A stretch of DNA of 64,000 nucleotides from NCBI RefSeq assembly GCF_028640845.1, contig NC_080539.1, positions 369,811,233 to 369,875,232 of the forward strand, read 5' to 3'. Below are positions 51,237-61,886 of this stretch, piece after piece; the first letter of the stretch is position 1; every line of letters begins with the position of its first letter. A program made the translations under genes and the position numbers. The DNA is from Ahaetulla prasina. Its lineage: Eukaryota; Chordata; Lepidosauria; Squamata; Colubridae. A model generated the notes under the pieces. It did not search any database, was not told the origin of the DNA, and worked only from the letters and a program-made list of their open reading frames with translations.

Positions 51237-51590
51237 TCGTAGAGGGATGATGGACAGCATCCTGTCAAATTGCACGAAAGTCTGATTTGGAAGCATCCCT
51301 GCTTCAGACAGAAGGCAGTGCAGAGAGTGGTGAGGACAGCAGAAAAGATCATTGGAAGTTCACTCCCTTCTATCCAGGACGTGGCATATAAGCGATGCTT
51401 GAGCAGAGTCCACAGGATTTTCTGGGATGCTACACGTCCTCTACACAATCTTCTTGTAGAAACTTTCTCCATAGATTTACCATGGAGGCTGTCGGTCTGT
51501 TTGTCCTGGTTTTTATCATCTCTGTCTGGTTCCAGCTTCTATTTGTCCTCCTTGACAACTGGACATCCGTTGGTGGTTCTATCTTTTGTT

Positions 51591-51930
51591 AATGTCCTAC
51601 CACCTGGGATTTTACCATCTTAGCACCCTTCACCGATTTGCACTTTTCTATGCGTTACGCTGCACATGAACTCTTGCGCCTGCGAGGTGCCCCCGCCTCG
51701 CAGGAATGGCCCGCTTCGTTACCGAGGGCCGGCCTCAATGACGGGTCTTGGGATCCACAGAGGTGGCATGCGAAGAGGAAGAGCCTTTGGGGGTTTTTAG
51801 ATAGGGCATTTTTAAGGGGTGGGAGGGAAAGGGCGGGTGTTGGGGGAAACCCGTCGGGTGGGGGTCCAGTTCCTGCGCATGCTCGTGGCGGTAAGTCAAT
51901 AGGTCCGAGGGTCACGGGGGAGCTCCATCG
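51591..51930. other. GC-rich unique segment, nature unknown
   Basis: Contains a hairpin TGCGAGGTGCCCCCGCCTCG followed by CA (51684-51705), NRF1-like TGCGCATGC (51874-51882) and a donor-like GGCGGTAAGTCAA (51888-51900). Could be a promoter/first exon or an unlisted repeat. Confidence 0.3.
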
Positions 51931-52600
51931 CTTCCCAGCATTCGGCTCTTCTCCAGTGAGTCCTTCCTTCTCATTAGGTGGCCAAAGTATTTCAGTTTCA
52001 TCTTCAGGATCTGGCCTTCTAAAGAGCAGTCAGGGTTGATCTCATCTAGGACTGACTTGTTTGTTCGCCTTGCAGTCCAAGGGACTCGCAGGAATCTTCT
52101 CCAGCACCAGAGTTCAAAATCTATTCTATTCTATTCTATTCTATTCTATTCTATTCTATTCTATTCTATTCTATTCTATTCTATTCCATTCCATTCCATT
52201 CCATTCCATTCCATTCCTGTTATGTATATAGCATATCTATAAGGGTCTCTGTGGCTCAGGCTGCTAATGCAGTCTGTTATTAACAGCAGCAGCCTGCAAT
52301 TACTGCAGGTTCTAGTCCCACCAGGCCCAAGGTTGACTCAGCCTTCCATCCTTTATAAGGTAGGTAAAATGAGTACCCAGATTGTTGGGGGCAATAAGTT
52401 GACTTTGTATATAAATATACAAATAGAATGAAGACTATTGCTAACATAGTGTAAGCCGCCCTGAGTCTTCGGAGAAGGGCGGGTTATAAATAAATAAAAT
52501 AAATAAAATAAAATAAAATAAATATCTATATGTGTTATGTATGTGTACACTTTTGAAACCAGGTGACATAATTTAATTTTTAATGAGTGCCAGTGTGCCA
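51931..52600 (-). mobile_element. Bov-B LINE fragment fused to (AGAAT)n, with nested SINE
   Basis: Plus-strand TTCTCATTAGGTGGCCAAAG to ACTCGCAGGAATCTTCTCCA is antisense Bov-B RT-ORF end (FELWCWRR...VPWTA). (ATTCT)n/(CATTC)n follows at 52118-52216, then TATGTATATAGCATATCT and, after the SINE, GTGTTATGTATGTGT to TTTAATTTTTAATGAG. The same order occurs at 57720-58090. Confidence 0.85.
52236..52540 (+). mobile_element. S1 SINE with short TSD
   Basis: GGGTCTCTGTGGCTCAGGCT to GTCTTCGGAGAAGGGCGGGT and (AAATA)n, flanked by TATCTATA-like repeats (52233 and 52523 regions). Confidence 0.88.
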
Positions 52601-52675
52601 AAAGTAAAAAAAAATGATAATGAAGGTGATTTCTCTCTTATCCAATGGAGCACATGGCAGCCAAACACACCAAGC

Positions 52676-52852
52676 CAGTGGTCCTCAACCTGTAGACCAT
52701 GGACCACTGATGTCACAGGAGGTCAAACCAACAATGTGAAAAAAAAACCCCAAAGGCTTGAAGAAATGTTATGATTTAAATCCTTGGGGGTCCATGGCCA
52801 CAAAAGATATTTAAAGGTGGTCCGTGATGAAGAAAAAATTGAAAACCACTTG
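52676..52852. mobile_element. H3 hAT MITE with 8-bp TSD
   Basis: CAGTGGTCCTCAACCTGTAG to TTGAAAACCACTTG, flanks CACCAAGC and CAATAAGC (6/8). Interior GGCCACAAAAGATATTTAAA matches 26505-26530. Confidence 0.82.
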
Positions 52853-52883
52853 CAATAAGCTAGCCTGTGTCAATTACATGTAG

Positions 52884-53001
52884 CCTCCACTTACAACAGT
52901 TCATTTAGTGACCGTTCAAAGTTACAACAACACTGAAAAAAGTGACTTATGATCGTTTTTCACACGACCGATGCAGCGTCCCCATGATCGAAATTCAGAG
53001 A

Positions 53002-53055
<54 letters not shown>

Positions 53056-53846
53056 TATTTATTTATTATATTTGTATACCGCCCTTCTCCCGAAGGACTC
53101 AGGGCAGTTCACAGCCAATAAAAAATACAATACATAGAATACAAATTAAAAACTATATAAAAAACTGATTCAATAACGGCCTAAAAATTTAGATACAATT
53201 TAAAACCCCATTTAAAACCCCCAATTAAAACCCATAAATTTAAAAACTAACCCAGTCCTCGCAGATGAATAAATGCGCTAAGCCGCACGAAGGTTCGGAG
53301 GTCCGAAGTTGACGGAGTCCCGGGGAGTTCGTCCAGAGGGCGGAGCCCCACAGAGAAGGCCCTTCCCCTGGGCGCCGCCAGACGACACTGTCACGCCGAC
53401 GGCACCCTGAGGAGTCCCTCTCTGTGAGAGCGCACGGGTCGGTGGGAGGTATTCGGTAGCAGTAGGCGGTCCCGTAGATAGCCCGGCCCTATGCCATGGA
53501 GCGCTTTGAAGACGTTCACCAGAACCTTGAAGCGCACCCGGAAGGCCACAGGTAGCCAGTGCAGTCTGCGCAACTGACTGATTGGCAACTGATTCACATT
53601 TATGACGGTTGCAATGTCCCAAGGTCATGTGATCCCCTTTCGCGACCTCCTGACGAGCAGAGTCAAGGCGGGAAGCCCGATTCACTTGAACAACCATGTT
53701 GCTAATTTCACAACTGCTGTGATTCACTTAACAACTGCCACAAGAAAGGACATAAAACGGGGCAAAATTCATTTAACAAAATGTCTCACTTAGCAACACC
53801 AATTTTGGGTTCTATTGTGGTCGTAAGTCAAGGATTACTGGTCAGG
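52884..53846. mobile_element. Family T MITE split by an L2 fragment
   Basis: Left part TAGCCTCCACTTACAACAGT to ATGATCGAAATTCAG (52884-53000), right part ACTGATTGGCAACTGATTCA to GGTCGTAAGTCAAGGATTAC (53570-53846). Confidence 0.8.
53001..53572 (-). mobile_element. L2 LINE 3' fragment with (ATT)n tail
   Basis: (ATT)n at 53003-53057, hairpin GTATACCGCCCTTCTCCC, then the antisense C-terminal ORF (LRRLHWLPVAFRVRFKVLVN). Numerous one-base deletions (for example CTCGTTCCAGAG reduced to TTCGTCCAGAG). Confidence 0.9.
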
Positions 53847-54355
53847 GCAGGTAAAAATCAATTTTAAAAAAATCAAATGAGTCCTTCGGGAGAAGGGCAG
53901 TATAGAAATTTAATAAAATAAAATAAAATAAATAAATAAATAAATTGGATTTTTTTATTTAAATCGGATTTTTTTTTTAATTTAAATCGGTGGTTTTTTT
54001 TATTTTTGTCACATTTATTTTAATAAAATGCTTTTGGAGAAAAAACTTATTTAAAGATAGTTTTCTGTTTAAGATACAGTCTTAATTTAGTTTAATCAGC
54101 ATGAAATGGAGCTTAGTTATGTAGCATGAGGCTGTATATTCTGCAATATTTACATTTTTAGTAAACTCATTCAATGAATCCAAGCTCTGCAAGCAAGATA
54201 ACATGTACTGCATTGATGCATTCACAAGATTTCACAATCACCAGGAGAAAAGTCATAAAACAAAGTTCAGGAATGTTCCCTTATCCCATTGTTTTGCAAA
54301 TCTATGTACACTACAAACTCTATGATTGTTTGAAGAGAAATGCATCTGTACCAGG
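53847..54355. mobile_element. AT-rich hAT-like element with L2 tail scrap
   Basis: AGGGCAGGTAAAAATCAATT and repeated AAATCGGATTTTTTT modules suggest a known reptile-type AT-rich hAT. GAGTCCTTCGGGAGAAGGGC (53880-53900) is an L2/SINE 3' end. The rest (54060-54340) is unassigned. Confidence 0.45.
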
Positions 54356-54371
54356 GTTGAAATCCAGCAGG

Positions 54372-57010
54372 TGTTGGCTGGAGTGGCGGTGGAGACCCCC
54401 AGACTTATAGTCATGGGGGACTTTAACTTGCCATCGACCGGCCTGTCATCTTCAGTTGCTCGGGAGTTCACGGCTTCCATGACGGCCCTGGACCTGACTC
54501 AAGTAGTTGATGGCCCTACTCACAGTGGGGGTGGCACTCTGGATTTGATTTTCATCTCTGGACAGTGGTTGAAGGATCTGGACTTGAGGGATTTAGTCAT
54601 TGAGCCTTTGTCATGGTCAGATCACTTCCTCCTTCGCCAAGACTTTCTGACCGCCACTCAACACCGCAGGGAGACGGAACCAATTCGTTGGTTCCGTCCC
54701 AGGCGCCTGATGGACCCGGAGAGGTTCCAGACGGAGCTTGGGCCGTTTCCTGAGGGTCTGGCTCACGGCACGGCCGAGGAACTTGTCGTGGCTTGGGAAT
54801 GAGCCGCGGCGGGGGCCTTGGATCGTGTCGTGCCTTTGCGGCCTTTGACCCGGCGTAGGTCTCAACCAGCTCCCTGGTATTCAGAGGAGCTGAGGGAGAT
54901 GAAACGCCGGAGAAGACGCCTAGAGAGTTTTTGGAGGTCCAGTCGTTTGGAGGCTGATCGGACACTAGTTAGGTCCTATACTAGGACCTACCTAGTGGCA
55001 ATGGGGGAAGCGAGACGTTGCTACGTCTCCTCCCTCATTGCGTCGGCAAGTAACCGCCCCGCCGCCCTGGTTGGTAACTCGCCTCCCTCCTTCAACAGGG
55101 GAGCGGGATGACCCATTGCAGGGACGTGCTGAGGAGTTTAGTGGTTATCTATACGACAAAATCGTTCAGCTTCGGGACGGTCTGGACCAAAATTGGGTAG
55201 ATCCGGGTGGGATGTCTGAGAGCCGTCTTGTTGAGAGTGTTTGGGATGAGTTTGACCCTGTGGCTCCCGAGGACATGGACAGGTTGCTGGGTAGGCTGAA
55301 TGCCACCACATGTTTACTGGACCCGTGTCCCTCCTGGTTGGTGCTGGCCGCACAGGATGTGACACGAGGCTGGCTCCAGGGGCTTACAAATGCTTCTTTG
55401 TTGGAGGGGGTCTTCCCGGCCGCCTTGAAAGAGGCGGTGGTGAGGCCTCTCCTCAAGAAGCCTTCCCTGGATCCAGCTGTGTTAGGTAATTATCGTCCGG
55501 TCTCCAACCTTCGCTTCGCGGCGAAGGTTGTAGAGAGTGTGGTGGCATGTCAGCTGCCCCGGTACCTGGAGGAAACCGTCTATCTAGACCCGTTCCAGTC
55601 CGGCTTCCGGCCCGGTTACAGCACTGAGACGGCTTTGGTCGCGTTGGTGGATGATCTCTGGAGGGCCAGGGACAGGGGTTATTCCTCTGCCTTGGTCCTA
55701 TTAGACCTCTCAGCGGCTTTCGATACCATCGACCATGGTATCCTGCTGCACCGGTTGGAGGGATTGGGAGTGGGAGGCACCGTTTATCGGTGGTTCTCCT
55801 CCTATCTCTCCGATCGGTCGCAGACGGTGTTGACGGGGGGGCAGAGGTCGGCCCCGAGGCGCCTCACTTGTGGGGTGCCTCCGGGTCGATTCTCTCACCC
55901 CTCTTGTTCAACATCTATATGAAGCCGCTGGGTGAGATCATCAGTGGTTTCGGTGTGAGGTACCAGCTGTACGCTGACGATACTCAGCTGTACTTTTCCA
56001 CACCGGACCACCCCAATGAAGCTATCGAGGTGCTGTCCCGGTGTCTGGAGGCCGTACGGGTCTGGATGGGGAGAAACAGGCTCAAGCTCAATCCCTCCAA
56101 GACGGAGTGGCTGTGGATGCCGGCATCCCGGTACAGTCAGCTGCAGCCGCGGCTGACTGTTGGGGGCGAGTCATTGGCCCCAATGGAGAGGGTGCGCAAT
56201 TTGGCGTTCTCCTGGATGGACGGCTGTCTTTGAAGACCATTTGACGGCCGCTCCAGGAGAGCCTTTCACCAGGTTCGCCTGGTTCGCCAGTTGCGCCTTT
56301 CTAGACCGGGATGCCTTGTGCACGGTCACCATGCTCGTGACATCTCGGCTGGACTACTGCAATGCTCTCTACATGGGGCTCCCCTTGAGGAGCACCCGGA
56401 GACTCCAGGTAGTTCAGAATGCAGCTGCGCGGGTGATAGAGGGAGCCCCTCGTGGCTCCCACATAACACCTCTCCTGCGCAGACTGCACTGGCTACCTGT
56501 GGTTTTCCGGGTGCGCTTCAAGGTTTTGGTAATGATCTTCAAAGCGCCCCATGGCATAGGGCCGGGTTACTTACGGGACCGTCTGCTGCCACCGAATGCC
56601 TCCCACCGACCCGTGCGCTCTCACAGAGAGGGACTCCTCAGGGTGCCGTCGGCCAGGCAGTGCCGACTGGCGACGCCCAGGGGAAGGGCCTTTTCTGTGG
56701 GGGCTCCCACCCTCTGGAATGAGCTTCCCCCAGGACTTCGTCAACTTCCTGACCTTCGGACCTTCCGCCGCGAGCTTAAGACACATCTATTCATTTGCGC
56801 AGGACTGGACTAGGGTTTTAAATTTTTAATGACTAAATTTTAGCTTTGGTTTTAAATTGGGTTTTACTATTTATATCTGATTTTAAATATTTGGCCTTTA
56901 TAATAAGTTTTTTAGTTGAATGTTTTATTTTGTATATTTCTGTGTTTTTATATGGCTGTACACCGCCCTGAGTCCTTAGGGAGATAGGGCGGTATAAAAA
57001 TACGAATGAA

Positions 57011-57053
<43 letters not shown>

Positions 57054-57054
57054 A
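54372..57054 (+). mobile_element. L2 LINE, 5'-truncated, best-preserved copy
   Basis: The endonuclease C-terminus (PRLIVMGDFNLP, LDLIFISGQWL, WSDHFLL; 54395-54640) leads into the linker and RT. RT blocks: [40 protein letters not shown] (55694-55750), [19 protein letters not shown], and YADD at 55970-55981. Then the C-terminal ORF to a TAG near 56811. The 3' UTR ends in the CCGCCCTGAGTCCTTAGGGA hairpin and (AATA)n to 57054. Only a stop near 54802 and a few shifts (about 55890, 56200, 56330) break it. Confidence 0.95.
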
Positions 57055-57204
57055 TCTGTTTTCCTTGTTACCTTCTGGGAGGTGTGGTGGGAGGACAGCT
57101 TTGTGGTATCCAAAGCAGAACATCCAGATTCAGCCACAGTTTTATTCCATATGGCATCAACCTTGTGAACTCTCCTCTTTCCGCTACATAAACATTAGGA
57201 GGGT
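57055..57204. other. No gene recognised
   Basis: 150 bp of unassigned sequence between LINE and SINE. Confidence 0.4.
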
Positions 57205-57325
57205 TTCTGCAGTTAGTGGTTATCATGTTCACCTCACACAATAAAGGTCCCTGGTTCAAACATTTTGGTTCTCCTGCTTGAGCAGGGGGCTGGACTAGAA
57301 GACCTCTAAGGTCCCTTCCATCTTC
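57205..57325 (+). mobile_element. S2 SINE (tRNA head, CR1 tail)
   Basis: GCAGTTAGTGGTTATCATGTTC and CCTGGTTCAAACATTTTGG (B box) followed by GGACTAGAAGACCTCTAAGG. Confidence 0.75.
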
Positions 57326-57542
57326 TCTTCTCCTTTCCCTTCCCTTCCCTTCGCCTCCACTCAACTCGCCTCCACTCAACTCTCTATTCTATTCTATTCT
57401 ATTCTATTCTATTCTATTCTATTCTATTCTATTCTATTCTATTCTATTCTATTCTATTCTTATTCCCCATTCCATATTCTAGTCTAGTCTAGTCTAGTCT
57501 AGTCCATTCCATTCCATTCCATTCCATTCCATATTCTATTCT
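57326..57542. repeat. (ATTCT)n, (TCTAG)n and (CATTC)n arrays
   Basis: Adjacent pentamer arrays that differ by single steps: ATTCT at 57383-57460, TCTAG near 57480-57504, CATTC near 57503-57530. Confidence 0.95.
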
Positions 57543-57544
57543 TT

Positions 57545-58090
57545 GTTGTTGTTGTTAGTTGCAAAGTTATGTCCGACCCATCGCGACTCCATGGACAACA
57601 TTCCTCCAGGCCTTCCTGTCCTCTCCCATCTCCTCTGGAGTCCATTTAAACTCATGCCGACTGCTTCAGTGACTCCATCCAGCCACCTCGTTCTCTGCCG
57701 TCCCTTCTTCTTTTGCCCTCCATCTTTCCCAGCATCAGGCTCTTCTCCAGGGAGTCCTTCTTTCTCATTAGGTGGCCAAAGGATTTGAGTTTCCTCTTCA
57801 GGATCTGGCCTTCTAAAGAGCAGTCAGGGTTGATCTCCTCTAGGACTGACTTGTTTGTTTGCCTTGCAGTCCAAGGGACTCGCAGGAGTCTTCTCCAGCA
57901 CCAGAGTTCAAAATCTATTCTATTCTATTCTATTCTATTCTATTCTATTCTATTCTATTCTATTCTATTCTATTCTATTCTATTCTATTCTATTCTATTC
58001 TATTTCTGGTATGTATATAGCATATCTGTATGTGTTATGTATGTGTCCAATTTTGAAACCAGGCGACATAATTTAATTTTTAATGAGGAG
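57545..58090 (-). mobile_element. Bov-B LINE 3' part fused to (AGAAT)n
   Basis: Plus-strand GTTGTTGTTAGTTGCAAAGT and GTCCGACCCATCGCGACTCC mark the antisense Bov-B 3' end. RT-ORF end to 57912, (ATTCT)n 57914-58003, then GTATGTATATAGCATATCTG to TTTAATTTTTAATGAGG. It shares the unusual right half with 51931-52600 but extends about 170 bp further at the left. Confidence 0.87.
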
Positions 58091-58361
58091 GCAAGGAAGG
58101 AAGGAAGGAAAGAAAGAGGAAGGAAGGAGTACAAACCTGGCACTAGACGCAGCTTCAGAGGATAATCCAGGGCTGGAAGGGACCTGGAGGTCATCTAGGC
58201 CAACCCTGCTCCAGCAGGACATTGCTGGTGAGTTTCTGTTGTTTGATCCCCCAGTCACATAGCCACACTCACCCAGTCACATGACCCCCCACCAAGCCGC
58301 ACCCCACCAAGCCACGGCCACAGAACCGGTAGCAAAAAAAATTAGATTTCACCCCTGCTCC
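58091..58361. mobile_element. H1 composite, right part
   Basis: GGAAGGAAAGAAAGAGGAAG, the CR1-like GGGCTGGAAGGGACCTGGAG and ACAGAACCGGTAGCAAAAAA to TTAGATTTCACCCCTG. Left half absent. Confidence 0.75.
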
Positions 58362-58811
58362 AGAGACTGATAGTAGTGAGGCAGAGAAACAGGAGGAGCC
58401 TGTTCCTAATGCACACATGAGAAGAGCTGCTAGAAGGCAAGAGCAGCTCAAGCAAAAAGGACGACTCGGGAGTAGGGCCGAGAGATGATTGGCCCCTCCC
58501 ATAAGGCTTAAAACAGACCAGCAACGGCGTTTGGGCTTTGCTGGAAAACAACGTTGGTCGCTTCGTCTTCTGCTTCGTCTACGTCTTGCATTTATTTTTG
58601 TGACTTCTGAACGTTTGCCAAGAAAGGCCTTTGGCAGTTTGTCTGATTGGACCAAGGTTTGCGAGAGGACTGAGGAATTTGTGTTGGGAGGAATTTGTTT
58701 TAATTTGAGTTGAACGATGCTGGGAATGAAGTAATTCTCAGCTGTTCGAATAAAGTTTTTTTTTTTCACTGACTGAGTTTCCTACTACCTACTTGCGCCT
58801 GGGTCACAACA
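58362..58811 (+). mobile_element. LTR fragment (family L-d), left end missing
   Basis: Collinear with 61370-61808. It keeps the end of the LTR frame (NAHMRRAARRQEQLKQKGRL, stop near 58486-58488), an AATAAA near 58749 and the terminus GGGTCACAACA. Confidence 0.85.
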
Positions 58812-59188
58812 GGATATTAGCCATCCGTTACAGCTTTGGGTTATTTGCACCTTGGCTCAGCCCCCTTTCTCTCCCTGATTATCTAAGTCTAATTTTCTCT
58901 AAGTAAAATTATCTTAAGTAAAATTTTAGTTTATTCAAAGAAGATTAAAAATTCAAAGAAGATTAAAATGCAAAAGGCCAAATGTTTTGTTTTAAGAGAA
59001 CAAAAGAATAAAAAACACAACAAAGACAATGTTAAAAGTGTCTTGAAAAAAAGACTAATCCATACAGACATAACATCCTCCCTACTTGAATGCTAGTATT
59101 CATATAAGATAGCAATGTGGCTTTTCCATCCCTTGCAAAACAGGCCAGAAGAATTCTAAACTGTTAAAACTACTAAAACTACTTACTC
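58812..59188. other. No gene recognised
   Basis: AT-rich, with a short direct repeat (TTCAAAGAAGATTAAAA at about 58935 and 58952). Confidence 0.4.
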
Positions 59189-59975
59189 TAGGCAGTCCGT
59201 GAATTACAGCAGTTCAGAAGCAAAGCAACGGCACTGAAAAGCCCCCCCAGTTATGACTGTTTTTCACACTTAACGACCATTATAGCATCCCCATGGTCAC
59301 ATATTCAAAATTCAGATGCTTCGAACTGACTCATATTTATGATGCTTGTGGTGTCCCAGGTGTCGTGTCCCACTCCTCCGCTGACGGCCGGGTCAGGGAA
59401 ATCCGAATCAGGCGTGCCTCTGCAGCTCTGCCCAAAGTCCTAGCAAAGTCCTCAAGGCAGGCAGGAGACCAGAAAGTGACTTCAGCAAGATATGTTTAGA
59501 CTTTGCCTGACTCAGAGAATGCCAGAAAGCAGATCCTTTATATAGGCCATGGGGTGTGGCTCCATGACTCAGCACTTATCCAGGCCTGCCCCTCCCTTCC
59601 TTCTGACGCCGCCTATCAATTCTTCTGAGCGAGGTCACCCAGTCGGCAGCTGTTGGTAATTGACCTCCCTCAGGCTCACATGCTGTGGGGGAGGTGGAGG
59701 GGTCTAGTTGCTCCGTTTGCCTGGGCATGGAGCCAGGGCTGGGGCCGGGAGGTGCTTCCTCCTCCTCAGCCTGTCTGGGCATGGAGCCAGGGCTGGGGCC
59801 GGGAGGTGCTTCCTCCTCCTCAGCCTGTCTGGGCATGGAGCCAGGGCTGGGGCTGGGAGGCATACTAGGACATTCCTCAGCGTTCGGAAGCAGATAAGAA
59901 GGCCCCGGCTGCGGTGAGAGCGGGCAAGACACAACACCGGGGTCATGTGATCACCTTTTTAAGACCTTCTGACCA
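59189..59975. mobile_element. Family T MITE split by LTR
   Basis: Left piece GGCAGTCCGTGAATTACAGC to GTGTCCCAGG; right piece GGGTCATGTGATCACCTTTT (59938-59970). A further right part follows at 60378-60566 after an H1-like element. Confidence 0.75.
59361..59936 (-). mobile_element. Solo LTR (family L-a), near-perfect TSD
   Basis: 576 bp, minus-strand TGTTGTGTCTTGCCC to GGGACACGACA, flanks CCAGG and CCGGG. Minus-strand frame of 118 codons (59932-59576), the same length as at 3318-3892, with the same 54-bp [11 protein letters not shown] repeats. Confidence 0.9.
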
Positions 59976-60377
59976 GTGGTAAAATCCTCCATGGTTTGCC
60001 ACTGGTTCGCTGCCCATGCATGTGTGGTACATGGCAAATACATGCTGCGTGCGCATGTATGTGCAGTGCATGCCAAACACACAATGTGCACCAAAAGCAT
60101 GCTATGCGCATGCCCAGTGCGTGCCAAAAGTGTGCTTCGCATGGAAAAAGAATGCTTAACAAGGTAAGTAGAACAGTGAGGGGGGAACATCTGTGCCACA
60201 CTATTTAGATTTGCTGCTTTCTAGCGAATATAAATCATGTGGCACAGCTGATCGTCGGAAATACTGGTTCAGACCAATTGGGCCTTTTTTTTTTTTTTAC
60301 TACCAGTTCACCGAACCGGTAGCTTTTATCACTACCGGTTCTCCCGAACCGGTCCGAACCGGTAGGATTTCAGTGCT
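59972..60377. mobile_element. H1-like hAT MITE with GCATG-rich interior
   Basis: CCAGTGGTAAAATCCTCC to GGTAGGATTTCAGTGCTG are inverted ends. CGTGCGCATGTATGTGC and CACTACCGGTTCTCCCGAA inside. Confidence 0.72.
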
Positions 60378-60566
60378 GCTTCTGACAAGCAAAGTCGGAT
60401 TCACTTAACAACTGTGTTACTAACTTAACAACAGAAGTCATTCACTTAACAACTGTGGCAAGAAAAGTCGTAAGATGGGCTAAAACGTGCTTAGCAAATG
60501 TCTCACTTAGCAACATAAATTTGGGGCTCCGTTGTTGTGACCGTAAGTCAAGAGCCACCAGTATAT
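60378..60566. mobile_element. Family T MITE, right part
   Basis: TCTGACAAGCAAAGTCGG to GACCGTAAGTCAAGAGCCAC. Confidence 0.78.
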
Positions 60567-61886
60567 GCATAACAAAATAGTTAACAGAAAAAAAACCCAA
60601 TAAGAATGAACATATTATGTAAAAGTGCAAAAGTAATAAAAATGGTGAACAGTAGGAAGAGAAAGACAAGACTGAAATTCCAAAACCTTATCTAAGACTT
60701 TTATAAACCCACGGAAGAGCGCTGGGCATATCCACTTGCATATCTCTCTTTCTGTGGATAAGTTAGCAGCTTGGCAAAATTTAAGAGTTTGCAACACAAG
60801 AGGAGAGAAAAAGATAGAAGCTTGCGGCGATTTTTTGCTTCGTCCTAATAATTCTGTGGCCCATATATCTTTTTCTATTTTTAAACCCCCTCCACTTGAA
60901 AGACTCCAAGAAGTCTGCTGGTAAAATATTGCAATATAATCTCCATCTCTGAGAAGGTTGGTGCCCAGCGTTCCAGCCAAACTTCCATCTCTCTGGACAT
61001 TTCGATTTAATCCCCTCCCCGAATCTGCTTTTCCCTATCCATCTGATAAATCAATTTTCTAAGTCCACCAAGCGTGCTGAGCCTATATTGTAAATTTTTT
61101 TTCTTTTTCCTCTCCCTTTTTAAACGGTTTCTCCAATTGCTGGAAATCTCTTCCCCCCAAATCATTTCCAACAGCTCCCTTTTCAGTTCCTTGTTGTGGT
61201 CCGCCAGCAGCCTGCGGAACTGGCAACGGAGTCGGACAGTGATGAGGCTGCGGAAGAACATGGGCCAGTCCTAGAGGCTGGGGAAGGCCCGGATGAGGGC
61301 TCTGCGTCGGAGGTAGAGGTGGGGCCAAGGCCATCAGAGAATGATGTGCAGACTCCAGAGCCTCCAGAGGCAGACAGTAGTGAGGCAGAGGAACAGGAGG
61401 AGCCTGTTCCTAATGCACATATGAAAAGAGCTGCCAGAAGGCAAGAGCAGCTCAAGCAAAAAGGACGACTCGGGAGTAAGGCCGAGAGATGATCGGCCCC
61501 TCCCATAAGGCTTAAAAGACCAGCAGCGACGTTTGGGCTCTTCGTTGGAAAACAACGTGGATAGCCTCGCTCCTTGTCTTGCTTCATTTATTTCTTGTCA
61601 GCGTCTTCTGCTTTTGAACTTTTGCCAAGAAAAGCCTTTGGCAGTTTGCCTAATTAGACCAAGGTTGGTGATAAGACTGAAGAATGGTGTTATGAAGAAT
61701 TTGCTTTGATTTAGTTTGGACGACTAAATGAATTAACTCATTCTCAGCTGTTCTAATAAAGTCTGTTTGTTTTTGAACTGACTACCTACCTGGGCCTGGG
61801 TCACAACATTCCTGAGCTGTTAGCACCCAGATTCCTGGAGTTATCATCATAGGAAGGGAACTTTTCTGTTGTCATACAAGTCATCC
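60567..61886 (-). pseudogene. Unidentified retroelement-like coding remnant, split by LTR
   Basis: Outside the LTR (61192-61808) the minus strand has two frames. 61809-61886 joins 61007-61191 to read KRELLEMIWGEEISSNWRNR and further basic sequence ending REKQIRGGD. A second, 60980-60615, reads GDYIAIFYQQTSWSLSSGGG then RSKKSPQASIFFSPLVLQ. I do not recognise the protein; L1 5' region or ORF1 is one possibility. Confidence 0.35.
61192..61808 (+). mobile_element. Solo LTR (family L-d) with 5-bp TSD TTCCT
   Basis: 617 bp from TGTTGTGGTCCGCC to GGGTCACAACA, flanked by TTCCT (61187-61191, 61809-61813). AATAAA near 61756. A frame from the left edge to 61490-61492 is acidic (TESDSDEAAEEHGP, SSEAEEQEEP), then basic (RAARRQEQLKQKGRLG). 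Confidence 0.93.

Larger units (their letters stand above)
50150..51590 (+). mobile_element. Older Rex1-like LINE, split by hAT insertions
   Basis: 50240-50400 encodes VSGIKFLRVRLTSRLTWSLN and LVKRAQQRLHF. After the hAT block, 51300-51470 encodes RVVRTAEKIIGSSLPSIQDV and HRIFWDATRPLHN. These are the RT C-terminal motifs seen in the ATTCT-LINE but of a different family. Confidence 0.75.

Noticed and set aside
54326..56813. Reverse-transcriptase-like frames as host genes
   Set aside because: They are the L2 LINE ORF: the same protein recurs at 12.1, 25.6, 32.6 and 53.4 kb with LINE 3' ends.
57345..58165. Tyr/Ser/Phe/Ile-rich repeat proteins
   Set aside because: Translations of (ATTCT)n between Bov-B fragments.
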